Positions 24,226-32,052 of a DNA stretch of 64,000 bases are shown here, one piece after another (position 1 is the stretch's first letter; each line of letters opens with the position of its first letter). A program made the translations under genes and the position numbers. Location: assembly GCF_021864465.1 (NCBI RefSeq), contig NZ_JAKKUV010000002.1, forward strand, positions 310,001 to 374,000, written 5' to 3'. A model generated the notes under the pieces. That model saw only the letters and a program-made list of their open reading frames with translations, was not told where the DNA came from and searched no databases. The DNA is from Hyphobacterium sp. SN044 (GTDB lineage: Bacteria > Pseudomonadota > Alphaproteobacteria > Caulobacterales > Maricaulaceae).

Positions 24226-25638
24226 TCAAATGTGAATGACCCGTCCGTAGGCGTCCAGCACGCTTTCGTGCATGGCTTCGGACACGGTCGGATGCGGGAA
24301 GACGGTGTGCATCAGCTCGGCTTCCGTTGTCTCCAGCTGGCGGCCGATAACATAGCCCTGGATCATCTCGGTGACTTCCGGGCCAACCATGTGGGCGCCC
24401 AGAAGTTCGCCGGTCTTCGCGTCGAACACGGTCTTGATCAGGCCCTGGTCGTCGCCCATCGCGATCGCCTTGCCATTGCCGACGAGCGGGAAGCGGCCGA
24501 CCTTGACGGCGTGACCGGCTTCCTTCGCCTTGGCTTCGGTCAGACCGACCGAGGCCACCTGCGGGTGACAGTAGGTGCAGCCGGGGATGTTGGACTTGTC
24601 GAAGGCGTGCGGCTTCTGCCCCGCGATTGCCTCGACGCAGATAATGCCCTCATGGCTGGCCTTGTGCGCCAGCCAGGGCGCGCCGGCGACGTCGCCGATG
24701 GCGTAGAGGCCCTTCACATTCGTCCTGCCATAGCCGTCATTGACGACATGGCCGCGGTCCATTTTCACGCCGAGGGCGTCGAGGCCCATGCCCTCGGTAT
24801 TGGCGACGATGCCGATGGCGAGGATGACGCGTTCGGCCTCGATGACCTCCGTCTTGCCGGCCTTGGTCTTGACGTGGACCTTCACCGATTTCGCGCCCTT
24901 GTCGAGCTTCTCGACCTGCGCGCCGGTGTGGATCGTCATGCCCTGCTTCCTGAAGGCCTTCTCGGCGAATTTCGAGATGTCCTCGTCCTCGACCGGCAGG
25001 ACGCGGTCCATCATCTCGACCACCGTCACGTCCGCGCCGAAGGTGCGGTAGACGCTGGCGAATTCAATTCCGATCGCGCCCGACCCGATGACGACGACCG
25101 ATTTCGGCATGCTCTCCGGCACCATCGCCTCGCGATAGGTCCACACGAGCTTGCCATCGGGTTCGAGACCGGCCTGCGGCACGGTGCGGGCCCGCGCGCC
25201 GGTCGCGAGGATGACGTGTTTCGCGCCATAGGCCGCGTCCTTGCCGTCCTTGCCCTTGACGATCACTTTCGGGGCGTCACCGCCCTTTTCGAGGCGGGCC
25301 GTGCCCTCGATCACGGTGATCTTGTTCTTCTTCATCAGCATGCCGACACCGCCCGACAGGCGTTCGGCGACCTTGCGCGAGCGCTGGACGATGGCCTTGG
25401 TGTCGAAGCCGATCTTTTCCGCGCTGAGGCCGAAATCGGCGGCATGCTGCATCAGGTGATAGACCTCGGCGGAGCGCAGCAGCGCCTTGGTCGGGATGCA
25501 GCCCCAGTTGAGGCAGATACCGCCCAGCTTGTCGCGTTCGACGACGGCGGTCTTCATGCCGAGTTGCGCAGCGCGGATTGCGGCGACATAGCCGCCCGGT
25601 CCGCCGCCGATCACGATCACGTCGAATTGGTCCGCCAT
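24226..25638 (-). CDS. lpd: Dihydrolipoyl dehydrogenase (E3)
   Basis: 470 residues from the ATG at 25638; an earlier in-frame ATG at 25647 leaves the GAGAGG ribosome site immediately adjacent, so the later start has better spacing. Motifs: FAD Rossmann GGGPGGYVAAIRAAQLG, the redox-active disulfide in GGICLNWGCIPTKALL, NAD-binding GSGAIGIEFASVY, FAD-binding YAIGDVAGAPWLAHKASHEG and the C-terminal catalytic His in HPHPTVSE. It reoxidises dihydrolipoamide of the pyruvate and 2-oxoglutarate dehydrogenase complexes; pdhC and pdhB are encoded just upstream. Confidence 0.97.
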   Translation of the reverse strand: MADQFDVIVIGGGPGGYVAAIRAAQLGMKTAVVERDKLGGICLNWGCIPTKALLRSAEVYHLMQHAADFGLSAEKIGFDTKAIVQRSRKVAERLSGGVGMLMKKNKITVIEGTARLEKGGDAPKVIVKGKDGKDAAYGAKHVILATGARARTVPQAGLEPDGKLVWTYREAMVPESMPKSVVVIGSGAIGIEFASVYRTFGADVTVVEMMDRVLPVEDEDISKFAEKAFRKQGMTIHTGAQVEKLDKGAKSVKVHVKTKAGKTEVIEAERVILAIGIVANTEGMGLDALGVKMDRGHVVNDGYGRTNVKGLYAIGDVAGAPWLAHKASHEGIICVEAIAGQKPHAFDKSNIPGCTYCHPQVASVGLTEAKAKEAGHAVKVGRFPLVGNGKAIAMGDDQGLIKTVFDAKTGELLGAHMVGPEVTEMIQGYVIGRQLETTEAELMHTVFPHPTVSEAMHESVLDAYGRVIHI

Positions 25639-25727
25639 GGCGCGCATCCTCTCAAGGGATTTCCGTCGAAACGGTGATGGACGGGGGGCGCGGCAAAATC
25701 AACTACAACGCCGCAGAGGCGATATTC

Positions 25728-25760
25728 GCGATTGCAAGCTTGGGCCGCGGCGGCAATCGC
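25728..25760. promoter_or_regulatory. Inverted repeat between lpd and the dehalogenase gene
   Basis: GCGATTGC (25728-25735) and GCAATCGC (25753-25760) form a perfect 8-bp inverted repeat separated by 17 bp in the 156-bp space between two divergent genes. The spacing suits a dimeric regulator that contacts two helical turns, but short GC-rich repeats also arise by chance. No bound protein is known. Confidence 0.3.
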
Positions 25761-25794
25761 GCCATGCTGCGCGGAACGATTGAGGGAGAGACGG

Positions 25795-26691
25795 ATGATC
25801 GACGCGCTGCGCACGCCGGAAGACCGCTTCAAGGGGCTGCCGGACTGGGACTATGAACCTCACTATATCGACGACCTCAAAGGTTATGAGGGACTGCGCG
25901 TCCACTATGTCGACGAGGGACCGAAGGACGGGCCGGTCTTCCTCTGCCTGCATGGCGAGCCGAGCTGGGCCTATCTCTACCGCAAGATGATCCCGGTCTT
26001 CCTGAAGGCCGGCGGACGGGTGATCGCGCCGGACTTTCTCGGCTTCGGGCGGTCGGACAAGCCGGTCGACGACGCGGTCTACACCTTCCATTTCCACCGC
26101 AATTTCCTGAAGGCCTTCCTCGACCGGATGGACCTTCATGACATCTGCCTCGTCTGCCAGGACTGGGGCGGCCTGCTCGGCCTGACCCTCCCGATGGATT
26201 ATCCGGATCGCTTCACGCGGCTGATCGTGATGAATACCGGCATTGGCGTGGGCATGGACCCGGGCCCCGGCTTCATGGCCTGGCGCGACTATGTCGCGAC
26301 CAATCCCGAATTCAATGTCGGCGATCTGATGAAACGCGCGACGCCGATCCTCACCGAAGCGGAAGTCGCGGCCTATCAGGCGCCCTTCCCCGATCCGCGC
26401 TATATGGGCGGCGTTCGGCGATTCCCGGCGCTGGTCCCGATCAACCCGTCGATGGAGGGTGTCGACACCGGCATGGCTGCGGCAAAGTTCTGGAGCCAGG
26501 ACTGGAGCGGCGACAGCTTCATGGCGATCGGCATGCAGGACCCGGTGCTCGGCCCTCCGGCAATGCGCGCGCTGCATAAGCTGATCCGGAACTGCCCGGA
26601 GCCGATGGAAATCGCCGATGGCGGCCATTTCGTGCAGGAATGGGGTGAGCCCATCGCCGAAGCGGCGTGCAAGAAGTTCGGGATGTTATAA
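25795..26691 (+). CDS. Haloalkane dehalogenase, DhlA-like (HLD-I)
   Basis: The ATG at 25795 follows a GAGGGAGAG ribosome site and gives 298 residues, beginning MIDALRTPEDRFKGLPDWDY. The alpha/beta-hydrolase parts line up with DhlA of Xanthobacter: FLCLHGEPSWAYLYRKMIPV, nucleophile Asp123 in CQDWGG with halide-binding Trp124, a second Trp at 163 (FMAWRDY), acid Asp249 in MAIGMQDPVLGP and His278 in DGGHFVQEWGE. It should hydrolyse carbon-halogen bonds in short haloalkanes; the cap region differs, so real substrates are unclear. Located alone between lpd and a repeat element. Confidence 0.92.
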   Translation: MIDALRTPEDRFKGLPDWDYEPHYIDDLKGYEGLRVHYVDEGPKDGPVFLCLHGEPSWAYLYRKMIPVFLKAGGRVIAPDFLGFGRSDKPVDDAVYTFHFHRNFLKAFLDRMDLHDICLVCQDWGGLLGLTLPMDYPDRFTRLIVMNTGIGVGMDPGPGFMAWRDYVATNPEFNVGDLMKRATPILTEAEVAAYQAPFPDPRYMGGVRRFPALVPINPSMEGVDTGMAAAKFWSQDWSGDSFMAIGMQDPVLGPPAMRALHKLIRNCPEPMEIADGGHFVQEWGEPIAEAACKKFGML

Positions 26692-26700
26692 GGCTTTCTG

Positions 26701-26787
26701 GACGTTCCCCGGACGGCGAAGCCGGTCCGGGGGCCACGTGACAATGATCCGGACCCCGGTCTTCGCTTCGCGAAACCGGGGAACGTC
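26701..26787. repeat. 87-bp inverted-repeat element, copy 1
   Basis: The ends are perfect 12-bp inverted repeats (GACGTTCCCCGG at 26701-26712 and its complement at 26776-26787). Inside are two hairpins, one from CCGGACGGCGAAGCCGGTCC and one from CCCCGGTCTTCGC with GCGAAACCGGGG. A second copy lies at 27270-27362. It contains no reading frame. It lies downstream of the dehalogenase and of the cupin gene (convergent), where it may also end transcription. Confidence 0.85.
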
Positions 26788-26792
26788 GGAGA

Positions 26793-27164
26793 TCAGATAT
26801 CCTCAACCACCGCGGTCAAATCGCCGCCCGCATCGCCGGTGTTCACCACGCCTGCCCGCTCCAGAAGCAGCATGTGGACCGGCCCCTCCTCGACCACGGG
26901 GCGGTGGCGGACGCCTTTCGGGATCACCGTCATGTCGCCGGGGCCGAGAATCGCCGGGTTGGCATTCTCGATCTCGATCCGCAGGCGCCCCTTCGTGACG
27001 AGGAAAAGCTCGTCCTCCTGCTCGTGATGGTGCCAGACGAATTCGCCCTCGGCCTTGGCCAGCTTCACCTCGTAGTCGTCCAGCCGCGCGATGCGCTTCG
27101 GCGACCAGGTCTCGGTGAATGCCGCGTGCTTGTCCGCGAGGTTGAGAACGGGCGGGGTTTTCAT
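26793..27164 (-). CDS. Cupin-domain protein
   Basis: 123 residues with a single cupin barrel. The metal-binding motif 1 reads WHHHEQEDELFLVTKGRLRI and motif 2 PGDMTVIPKGVRHRPV, both near-canonical (His, His, Glu, then His). Small single-domain cupins act as dioxygenases, isomerases or binding proteins, and the substrate cannot be told. It is flanked on both sides by copies of the same inverted-repeat element and separated from pdhC, so it is probably transcribed alone. Confidence 0.87.
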   Translation of the reverse strand: MKTPPVLNLADKHAAFTETWSPKRIARLDDYEVKLAKAEGEFVWHHHEQEDELFLVTKGRLRIEIENANPAILGPGDMTVIPKGVRHRPVVEEGPVHMLLLERAGVVNTGDAGGDLTAVVEDI

Positions 27165-27187
27165 TCGGAAAGACTAGCACTCCGGGG

Positions 27188-27252
27188 TTCCCGCGAAAGC
27201 GGGAATCCGAAACGGGGTGCAGCCCTCAGGTCCCGGTTTTTACGGGGACCCC
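27188..27252. repeat. Palindromic intergenic repeat (GAAA-loop hairpin)
   Basis: TTCCCGC-GAAA-GCGGGAA (27188-27205) is a perfect 7-bp stem with a tetraloop, and about 25 bases on a second dyad GGTCCC...GGGGACC follows (27229-27250). The core resembles palindromes dispersed in many alphaproteobacterial genomes. It lies upstream of the cupin gene. Confidence 0.6.
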
Positions 27253-27269
27253 ATGTTGAACCCCATATC

Positions 27270-27362
27270 GACGTTCCCCGGACGGCGGAGCCGGTCCGGG
27301 GTCCATACTGAGCATCGAAGGATTTGGACCCCGGTCTTCGCTACGCGAAACCGGGGAGCGTC
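27270..27362. repeat. 93-bp inverted-repeat element, copy 2
   Basis: Same layout and orientation as the copy at 26701-26787: starts GACGTTCCCCGG, contains GGACGGCGGAGCCGGTCC and CCCCGGTCTTCGC-TAC-GCGAAACCGGGG hairpins, and ends CCGGGGAGCGTC (11 of 12 bases of the terminal repeat). The spacer between the two hairpins is 6 bp longer and differs. It lies 32 bp downstream of pdhC, where its hairpins may end the pdh transcript. Confidence 0.85.
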
Positions 27363-27394
27363 AAGAAGTACGTCCGCCCCCACCGGCGCGAGGA

Positions 27395-28732
27395 TCACAT
27401 CAACAGTGTCATCGGGTCTTCGACGAAGCCCTTGAAGGCCGCGATCCAGCGCGCACCGGTCGCGCCGTCGACGACGCGGTGATCGCAAGTCAGCGTCACC
27501 GTCATGACGGTCGCCTTGGCCAGCGCGCCCTCGGTGATGACGGGGCGTTCCTCGCCCGCGCCGACCGACAGGATCATGCCCTGCGGCGGGTTGAGGATCG
27601 AGGCGAAGGACTTGATCCCCATCATGCCGAGATTGGAGAGGCTGAACGTGCCGCCCTGGAATTCCTCGGGCTTCAGCTTGCGCTCGCGGGCGCGGCTGGC
27701 GAGGTCCTTCATCTCCTTCGAGATCTGGACGAGCCCCTTCGCGTCGGCGTAGCGGATGATCGGCGTGATCAGACCGCCCTCGATCGCCACGGCGACCGAG
27801 ACATCGGCATGCTTGTGGCGGGCGATGCGGCCATCCTCGATCCAGCTGGAATTGGCTTCCGGCACCTGTTTCAGGGCGACGCCGGACGCCTTGATCAGGA
27901 TGTCGTTGACCGAGACCTTCACGCCATCCGGCGCCTTGTCGTTGATCTGCTTGCGGAAAGCCAGCAGCGCGTCGAGACGGATGTCGACCGAGAGCGGGAA
28001 GTGCGGCACGTCGCGGAAGGACTCCGTCAGGCGCTTCGCCGACACCTTGGTGATGTTGTCGGCCTTCTCGATCTCGTAGCGGTCGCGCGCAATCCCGGCT
28101 TTCGCCAGCGGATCGTCGGCGTCCACTGGAGCGGTTTGCGGCGCGTCCTTCGCGGCGGGCCTTTCGGCGGCGGCGGGTTTGGCGGTGTCGGCGTCGAAGC
28201 CCTCGATGTCGCGCTTCACGATGCGGCCGTTCGGGCCGCTGCCCTTGACCGAGGACAGGTCGATGCCCGCTTGTTCCGCCATGCGCTTGGCGAGCGGCGA
28301 GGCCTTGATGCGGCTGCCGGAGTCTTCAGATTTCGCGGCTGGTGCAGGCTTCGACTGCCCCCCACCCTGGCCCTCCCCCGAGGGGGGAGGGTTCTGCGTC
28401 GGCGTCTTGTCTCCCTCCCCTTGAGGGGAGGGTTGGGGTGGGGTGGGCGCACCCTCGGGCTCATATCCCTCAAGCGCGTCCTTGCCCTCGCCCTCTTCGA
28501 GCAGAAGCGCGATGACTGCGTTGACCTTCACGCCCTCGCTGCCTTCCTCGACGAGGAGTTTGCCGACCGTGCCTTCGTCAACGGCCTCGACTTCCATCGT
28601 GGCCTTGTCGGTCTCGATCTCGGCGATCACGTCACCGGAGGAGACGGTGTCGCCCTCCTTCACATGCCATTTCGAGAGCGTGCCCTCCTCCATCGTGGGA
28701 GACAGGGCGGGCATGAGGACTTCAATCGGCAT
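27395..28732 (-). CDS. pdhC: Pyruvate dehydrogenase E2, dihydrolipoyllysine acetyltransferase
   Basis: From the ATG at 28732 the protein has 445 residues: a lipoyl domain (residues 1-80; lipoyl Lys in [12 protein letters not shown]), a linker, the E3/E1-binding domain ([18 protein letters not shown] ... [14 protein letters not shown]) and the catalytic domain ending [14 protein letters not shown] with the active His. It transfers acetyl groups to CoA in the complex core. Residues about 95-126 of the linker come from a captured palindromic repeat ([14 protein letters not shown]). It is the last gene of the pdhA operon and overlaps the preceding gene by 11 bp. Confidence 0.96.
   Translation of the reverse strand: MPIEVLMPALSPTMEEGTLSKWHVKEGDTVSSGDVIAEIETDKATMEVEAVDEGTVGKLLVEEGSEGVKVNAVIALLLEEGEGKDALEGYEPEGAPTPPQPSPQGEGDKTPTQNPPPSGEGQGGGQSKPAPAAKSEDSGSRIKASPLAKRMAEQAGIDLSSVKGSGPNGRIVKRDIEGFDADTAKPAAAERPAAKDAPQTAPVDADDPLAKAGIARDRYEIEKADNITKVSAKRLTESFRDVPHFPLSVDIRLDALLAFRKQINDKAPDGVKVSVNDILIKASGVALKQVPEANSSWIEDGRIARHKHADVSVAVAIEGGLITPIIRYADAKGLVQISKEMKDLASRARERKLKPEEFQGGTFSLSNLGMMGIKSFASILNPPQGMILSVGAGEERPVITEGALAKATVMTVTLTCDHRVVDGATGARWIAAFKGFVEDPMTLLM
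28357..28450. repeat. Palindromic repeat captured inside pdhC
   Basis: Two perfect hairpins sit in the pdhC linker: CCCTCCCCC-GAG-GGGGGAGGG (28371-28391) and CCCTCCCC-TTGA-GGGGAGGG (28413-28432), flanked by CCCACCC and GGGTGGG arms. The encoded peptide reads [13 protein letters not shown] and [11 protein letters not shown]. The composition differs from the Ala/Pro-rich linker that follows. Edges are approximate. Confidence 0.8.
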
Positions 28733-29171
28733 TGCGGCGTTCCTCGGAAGCGGCTTTATCCTCGCCGAGCAGGTTTTCCCAGCGATGGAAGAAGGTGAGA
28801 TAGACAAGAGCGAGATAGGTGGCGGCGGACCCCAGCCACATGACGGTGCGGACCTTGGCGTTCAGCCCCGAACGCGCGCTGTCGAGCGCGGTCTGTCCGG
28901 CCGGCGTGAGACCCGGGTCGATCTCCCATTGCGCGAGCGTTTCCACGAGGCCGCGCTGGAAGACGCCGGCGCCGTAATTGAACTGCATCAGGAAGAAGAA
29001 GATCAGCGTGAAAAAGAGGAAGGAGACGAGTTTCAGCGCCCAGTGGGCGCGGATCAGGAAGGCGTAGAGCCCGACGACATAGGCCGACACGATGGTAAAA
29101 TAGACGGATATCCCGGCCATCAGGACATTCATGAATTCCACCAGATTGGTGATGACTTCGCCTTCGGTCAT
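28722..29171 (-). CDS. Small membrane protein in the pdh operon
   Basis: The open frame extends far upstream into the next gene; the credible start is the ATG at 29171, which overlaps that gene's stop by 4 bp. The 149-residue product has three hydrophobic segments (about residues 20-42, starting [20 protein letters not shown]; 46-68; and 115-135) and a charged end ([14 protein letters not shown]). I recognise no family. Its position between the GFA-type gene and pdhC, with overlaps on both sides, shows it is co-translated with pyruvate dehydrogenase genes. Confidence 0.75.
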   Translation of the reverse strand: MTEGEVITNLVEFMNVLMAGISVYFTIVSAYVVGLYAFLIRAHWALKLVSFLFFTLIFFFLMQFNYGAGVFQRGLVETLAQWEIDPGLTPAGQTALDSARSGLNAKVRTVMWLGSAATYLALVYLTFFHRWENLLGEDKAASEERRNAD

Positions 29172-29569
29172 GCCTGCCCCATCTGCGGGTTGATGGACGC
29201 GATGCTGGCTTCCCAGTTCGCGCCGTCGAACGGTTCGATCCGGCCCGACAGGCCCTGATCGGCGTCGAAACAGCGCAGATTCACCGACCAGGCATCGGGA
29301 TGCGAGCGCGGCCGGTAGAAGCTCTTCACCCCGCACGTCTTGCAGAACAGGTGCTGCGCCGTGCCGGTGTTGAAGCGGTAGTCGGTCAGATTGTCCTGCC
29401 CGCTTTCGAAGTGGAAGTCCGCCTCCGGCACGATGACGTGGATGAAACCCGTCATGGCGCAGATCGAGCAGTTGCACGACAGCGCCGCGACCTGATCAGG
29501 CAGGTCGGCAGTGAAGCGCACCGCGCCGCAATGACAGCCTCCGTGGCGGGATTTGGTTTCGAGGGTCAT
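29168..29569 (-). CDS. GFA/CENP-V domain zinc protein
   Basis: 133 residues with the glutathione-dependent formaldehyde-activating (GFA) fold. Zinc ligands stand out: GGCHCGAVRF at the N-terminus, CNCSIC and FCKTCGVKSF. Family members are small zinc proteins, some reported to bind S-hydroxymethylglutathione, most uncharacterised. It overlaps the gene before and the gene after by 4 bp each inside the pdh operon. Confidence 0.92.
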   Translation of the reverse strand: MTLETKSRHGGCHCGAVRFTADLPDQVAALSCNCSICAMTGFIHVIVPEADFHFESGQDNLTDYRFNTGTAQHLFCKTCGVKSFYRPRSHPDAWSVNLRCFDADQGLSGRIEPFDGANWEASIASINPQMGQA

Positions 29570-30237
29570 TTGTTATCGCGATCCGATCCATCCTCAATGG
29601 CGTCCGTCACCTGCTTCCCGATCGAAAACACACTCGGCCCATCGTTGCGAGCCCTCGCCTCCGCCACAATCCGAAGAATCTCTTTCGACTCATTCAGCGC
29701 CGGTTCCGCGTTTTCAGCAGCCTTACCAAATGCATATCCAATGTCGGGCAGCAAAGATAAGAACGAATCCATTCTCGTTCCGTCTCGGTCTACCTCGTTC
29801 GCTAGTTTTGCAATTCGATCGTAAATGGCATTTTTCTTCCTCAAAGAAATTGTTGATTTATCTACCAAACCCTTTATAATATCAAGATGATCTCTTATGT
29901 TTTGCTTTTCTATACTTGTTAGCTTAAATAACCCAAAAACATTGCGATACCGCGATGCGAAATCCCCCTTCACATCAGATATAACCGCTTCTAATTGTTT
30001 CTCTTTCGTTTTTTCACGAATCCACGTAATCGTATCGACCGTCAAGGGAAGATCAGGTGGCGACTCGCCATAGACCACGTCAAAGAGAGTCAGAAATGCA
30101 GCGCAATATAATTTATCTTCTACGTCACTTGTCCTCTGAAAATTCAATTGATCGGTCAAGTCAACAAGCTCAAATAATGCCTGCGCCGGATCATCCGGGA
30201 GGCCGTCAAGAATACGCTTTATCTCCTCAACCTTCAT
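29566..30237 (-). CDS. AT-rich hypothetical protein inserted in the pdh operon
   Basis: 223 residues, hydrophilic and mostly helical, with no signal peptide and no motif I recognise. Its base use is unlike its surroundings: the 60 bases from 29881 hold only 17 G+C, while the flanking genes are strongly GC-rich, and codons such as ATA, TTA and AAA are frequent. It starts inside the end of pdhB (11-bp overlap) and ends inside the start of the GFA gene (4-bp overlap). This suggests acquisition by transfer followed by seamless coupling, or a gene under unusual constraint. Function unknown. Confidence 0.72.
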   Translation of the reverse strand: MKVEEIKRILDGLPDDPAQALFELVDLTDQLNFQRTSDVEDKLYCAAFLTLFDVVYGESPPDLPLTVDTITWIREKTKEKQLEAVISDVKGDFASRYRNVFGLFKLTSIEKQNIRDHLDIIKGLVDKSTISLRKKNAIYDRIAKLANEVDRDGTRMDSFLSLLPDIGYAFGKAAENAEPALNESKEILRIVAEARARNDGPSVFSIGKQVTDAIEDGSDRDNK

Positions 30238-31651
30238 AGCAAACCTCTTTGGCCGCCTTCACGATGTCGTCCTTGCCCGGCAGGGACAGGGCTTCAAGAT
30301 TGGCGGCGTAGGGCAAAGGCACGTCCTTCTGGAAGACGCGGGCGGGCGGCGCGTCGAGATAGTCGAACGCCTCGGCCACGACGCGCGCGGCGATTTCCGC
30401 GCCGACTCCGTGCTGGCCCCAGCCCTCTTCGGCGCAGACGATGCGGTTCGTCTTCTTGACGCTTTCGATGATGGTGTCGGTGTCGAGCGGGCGCAGCGTT
30501 CTGAGGTCGATCACCTCGGCCTCGATGCCCTGCTCCGCCAATTCCTCGGCGGCTTTCAGCGCGAAGCCGACCATGCGCGAATGCGCGGTGATGGTGACGT
30601 CGCTGCCGGTGCGGCGGATCTTCGCCTTGCCGATCGGCAGGACCCAGTCCTCCATGTCCGGCACGTCGAAGGTCTCGCCATACATCAGCTCGTGTTCGAG
30701 GAAGACGACCGGGTTCGGGTCTCGGATCGCGGCCTTGAGGAGGCCCTTGGCATCGGCGGCGTCCCAGGGCGCGATCACTTTCAGGCCCGGCACCTGCGCA
30801 TACCAGGCGGAATAGTCCTGGCTGTGCTGTGCGCCGACGCGGCTGGCCGCGCCGTTCGGGCCGCGGAACACCATCGGACAGCCCATCTGGCCGCCGGACA
30901 TGTAGAGCGTCTTGGCCGCGGAATTGATGATGTGGTCGATCGCCTGCATGGCGAAGTTGAAGGTCATGAATTCGACGATCGGCTTCAGACCGCCGAAGGC
31001 CGCGCCGACGCCGAGGCCGGCAAAGCCGTGCTCGGTGATCGGCGTGTCGACGACGCGCTTCGAGCCGAATTCCTGCAGCAGGTTTCGGGTGACCTTGTAG
31101 GCGCCCTGGTATTCGGCGACTTCCTCGCCCATCACGAAAACGGTCTCGTCGCGGCGCATCTCCTCGGCCATCGCGTCGCGCAGCGCGTCGCGCACGGTCG
31201 TGGGGACCATGTCGGTGCCTTCCGGAATTTCGGGGTCATTCCCCCCTCCGGCCGCTGCGCGGCCACCTCCCCCGTGAACGGGGGAGGAAACCGGTTCGGC
31301 GCTGTCTTTTCCTCCCCCGCTTGCGGGGGAGGTGTCGGCGTCGTCAGACGACGACGGAGGGGGGGATGCCCCCTCCGGTTCGTAATTCTCCAGATCGCCC
31401 TTGTCCTCGCCTTCTTCGAGCAGAAGCGCGATGGGGGAATTGACCTTCACCCCTTCGGTGCCTTCTTCGACGAGCAGCTTGCCGACCTTGCCCTCCTCGA
31501 CGGCCTCGACCTCCATCGTGGCCTTGTCGGTCTCGATCTCGGCGATGACGTCGCCGGAGGAGACGGTGTCACCTTCCTTGACCAGCCATTTGGCCAGCGT
31601 GCCCTCTTCCATCGTCGGAGACAGGGCGGGCATCAGGACTTCGATAGGCAT
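30227..31651 (-). CDS. pdhB: Pyruvate dehydrogenase E1 beta with N-terminal lipoyl domain
   Basis: 474 residues: lipoyl domain (1-80, [12 protein letters not shown]), a linker, and the transketolase-like E1 beta part starting near [27 protein letters not shown], with [20 protein letters not shown] and the C-terminal [19 protein letters not shown] lipoylated E1 beta is a known alphaproteobacterial variant. With E1 alpha it decarboxylates pyruvate using TPP. Residues about 95-139 of the linker are encoded by a 132-bp composite palindromic element. Its start overlaps the preceding NTF2-like gene by one base. Confidence 0.96.
   Translation of the reverse strand: MPIEVLMPALSPTMEEGTLAKWLVKEGDTVSSGDVIAEIETDKATMEVEAVEEGKVGKLLVEEGTEGVKVNSPIALLLEEGEDKGDLENYEPEGASPPPSSSDDADTSPASGGGKDSAEPVSSPVHGGGGRAAAGGGNDPEIPEGTDMVPTTVRDALRDAMAEEMRRDETVFVMGEEVAEYQGAYKVTRNLLQEFGSKRVVDTPITEHGFAGLGVGAAFGGLKPIVEFMTFNFAMQAIDHIINSAAKTLYMSGGQMGCPMVFRGPNGAASRVGAQHSQDYSAWYAQVPGLKVIAPWDAADAKGLLKAAIRDPNPVVFLEHELMYGETFDVPDMEDWVLPIGKAKIRRTGSDVTITAHSRMVGFALKAAEELAEQGIEAEVIDLRTLRPLDTDTIIESVKKTNRIVCAEEGWGQHGVGAEIAARVVAEAFDYLDAPPARVFQKDVPLPYAANLEALSLPGKDDIVKAAKEVCYEG
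31237..31368. repeat. 132-bp composite palindromic element captured inside pdhB
   Basis: 14-bp arms (31237-31250 and 31355-31368, 13 of 14 pairing) enclose four hairpins: GGCCGC-TGC-GCGGCC (31250-31264), CCTCCCCCG-TGAA-CGGGGGAGG (31266-31287), CCTCCCCCGC-TT-GCGGGGGAGG (31311-31332) and CGTCGTC-A-GACGACG (31339-31353). The length is 44 codons, so the frame is kept; it encodes a Ser/Gly/Asp-rich linker. Confidence 0.85.
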
Positions 31652-32049
31652 CAGGCGGTTTCCTTCTTGAAGGCGAGCGCGTGGTCGCGCATCCGGCCCG
31701 CGAATTCGATCAGCGTGTTGAGGGGGCGCATCAGGACTTCGATCCGTACCATGCGGCCGTCCGGCCCGAGCGTGATCTTGTCGATCCCGACAAGGCCCTT
31801 GCCGTCCACCGTGCCGGTGAATTCCAGGATGATGTCATTGCCGTCGACCCATTCCTGGCGATAGGTGAAGCCTTCAACCGTATCGATCACGCCCTGCAGG
31901 ATGTGGATCAGATAGGCCTTGTCGGCAGTCGGCTTCCAGACAACGGGCGAATTGAGCTCGCAGCCCTCGGCGATGATGGAGTCCATCAGCGAGGCGTCGC
32001 GCTTGTCGACGGCCTCATGCCATTTCGAGAGGAATTCGGCGGTCGTCAC
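31651..32049 (-). CDS. NTF2/SnoaL-like protein
   Basis: 132 residues of the NTF2-like cone fold: an N-terminal helix ([26 protein letters not shown]) and later strands with [21 protein letters not shown] and [16 protein letters not shown]. Such proteins are enzymes or ligand binders of diverse role, and no catalytic residues can be assigned. It lies between pdhA (3 bp away) and pdhB (1-bp overlap). Confidence 0.85.
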   Translation of the reverse strand: MTTAEFLSKWHEAVDKRDASLMDSIIAEGCELNSPVVWKPTADKAYLIHILQGVIDTVEGFTYRQEWVDGNDIILEFTGTVDGKGLVGIDKITLGPDGRMVRIEVLMRPLNTLIEFAGRMRDHALAFKKETA

Positions 32050-32052
32050 GGC

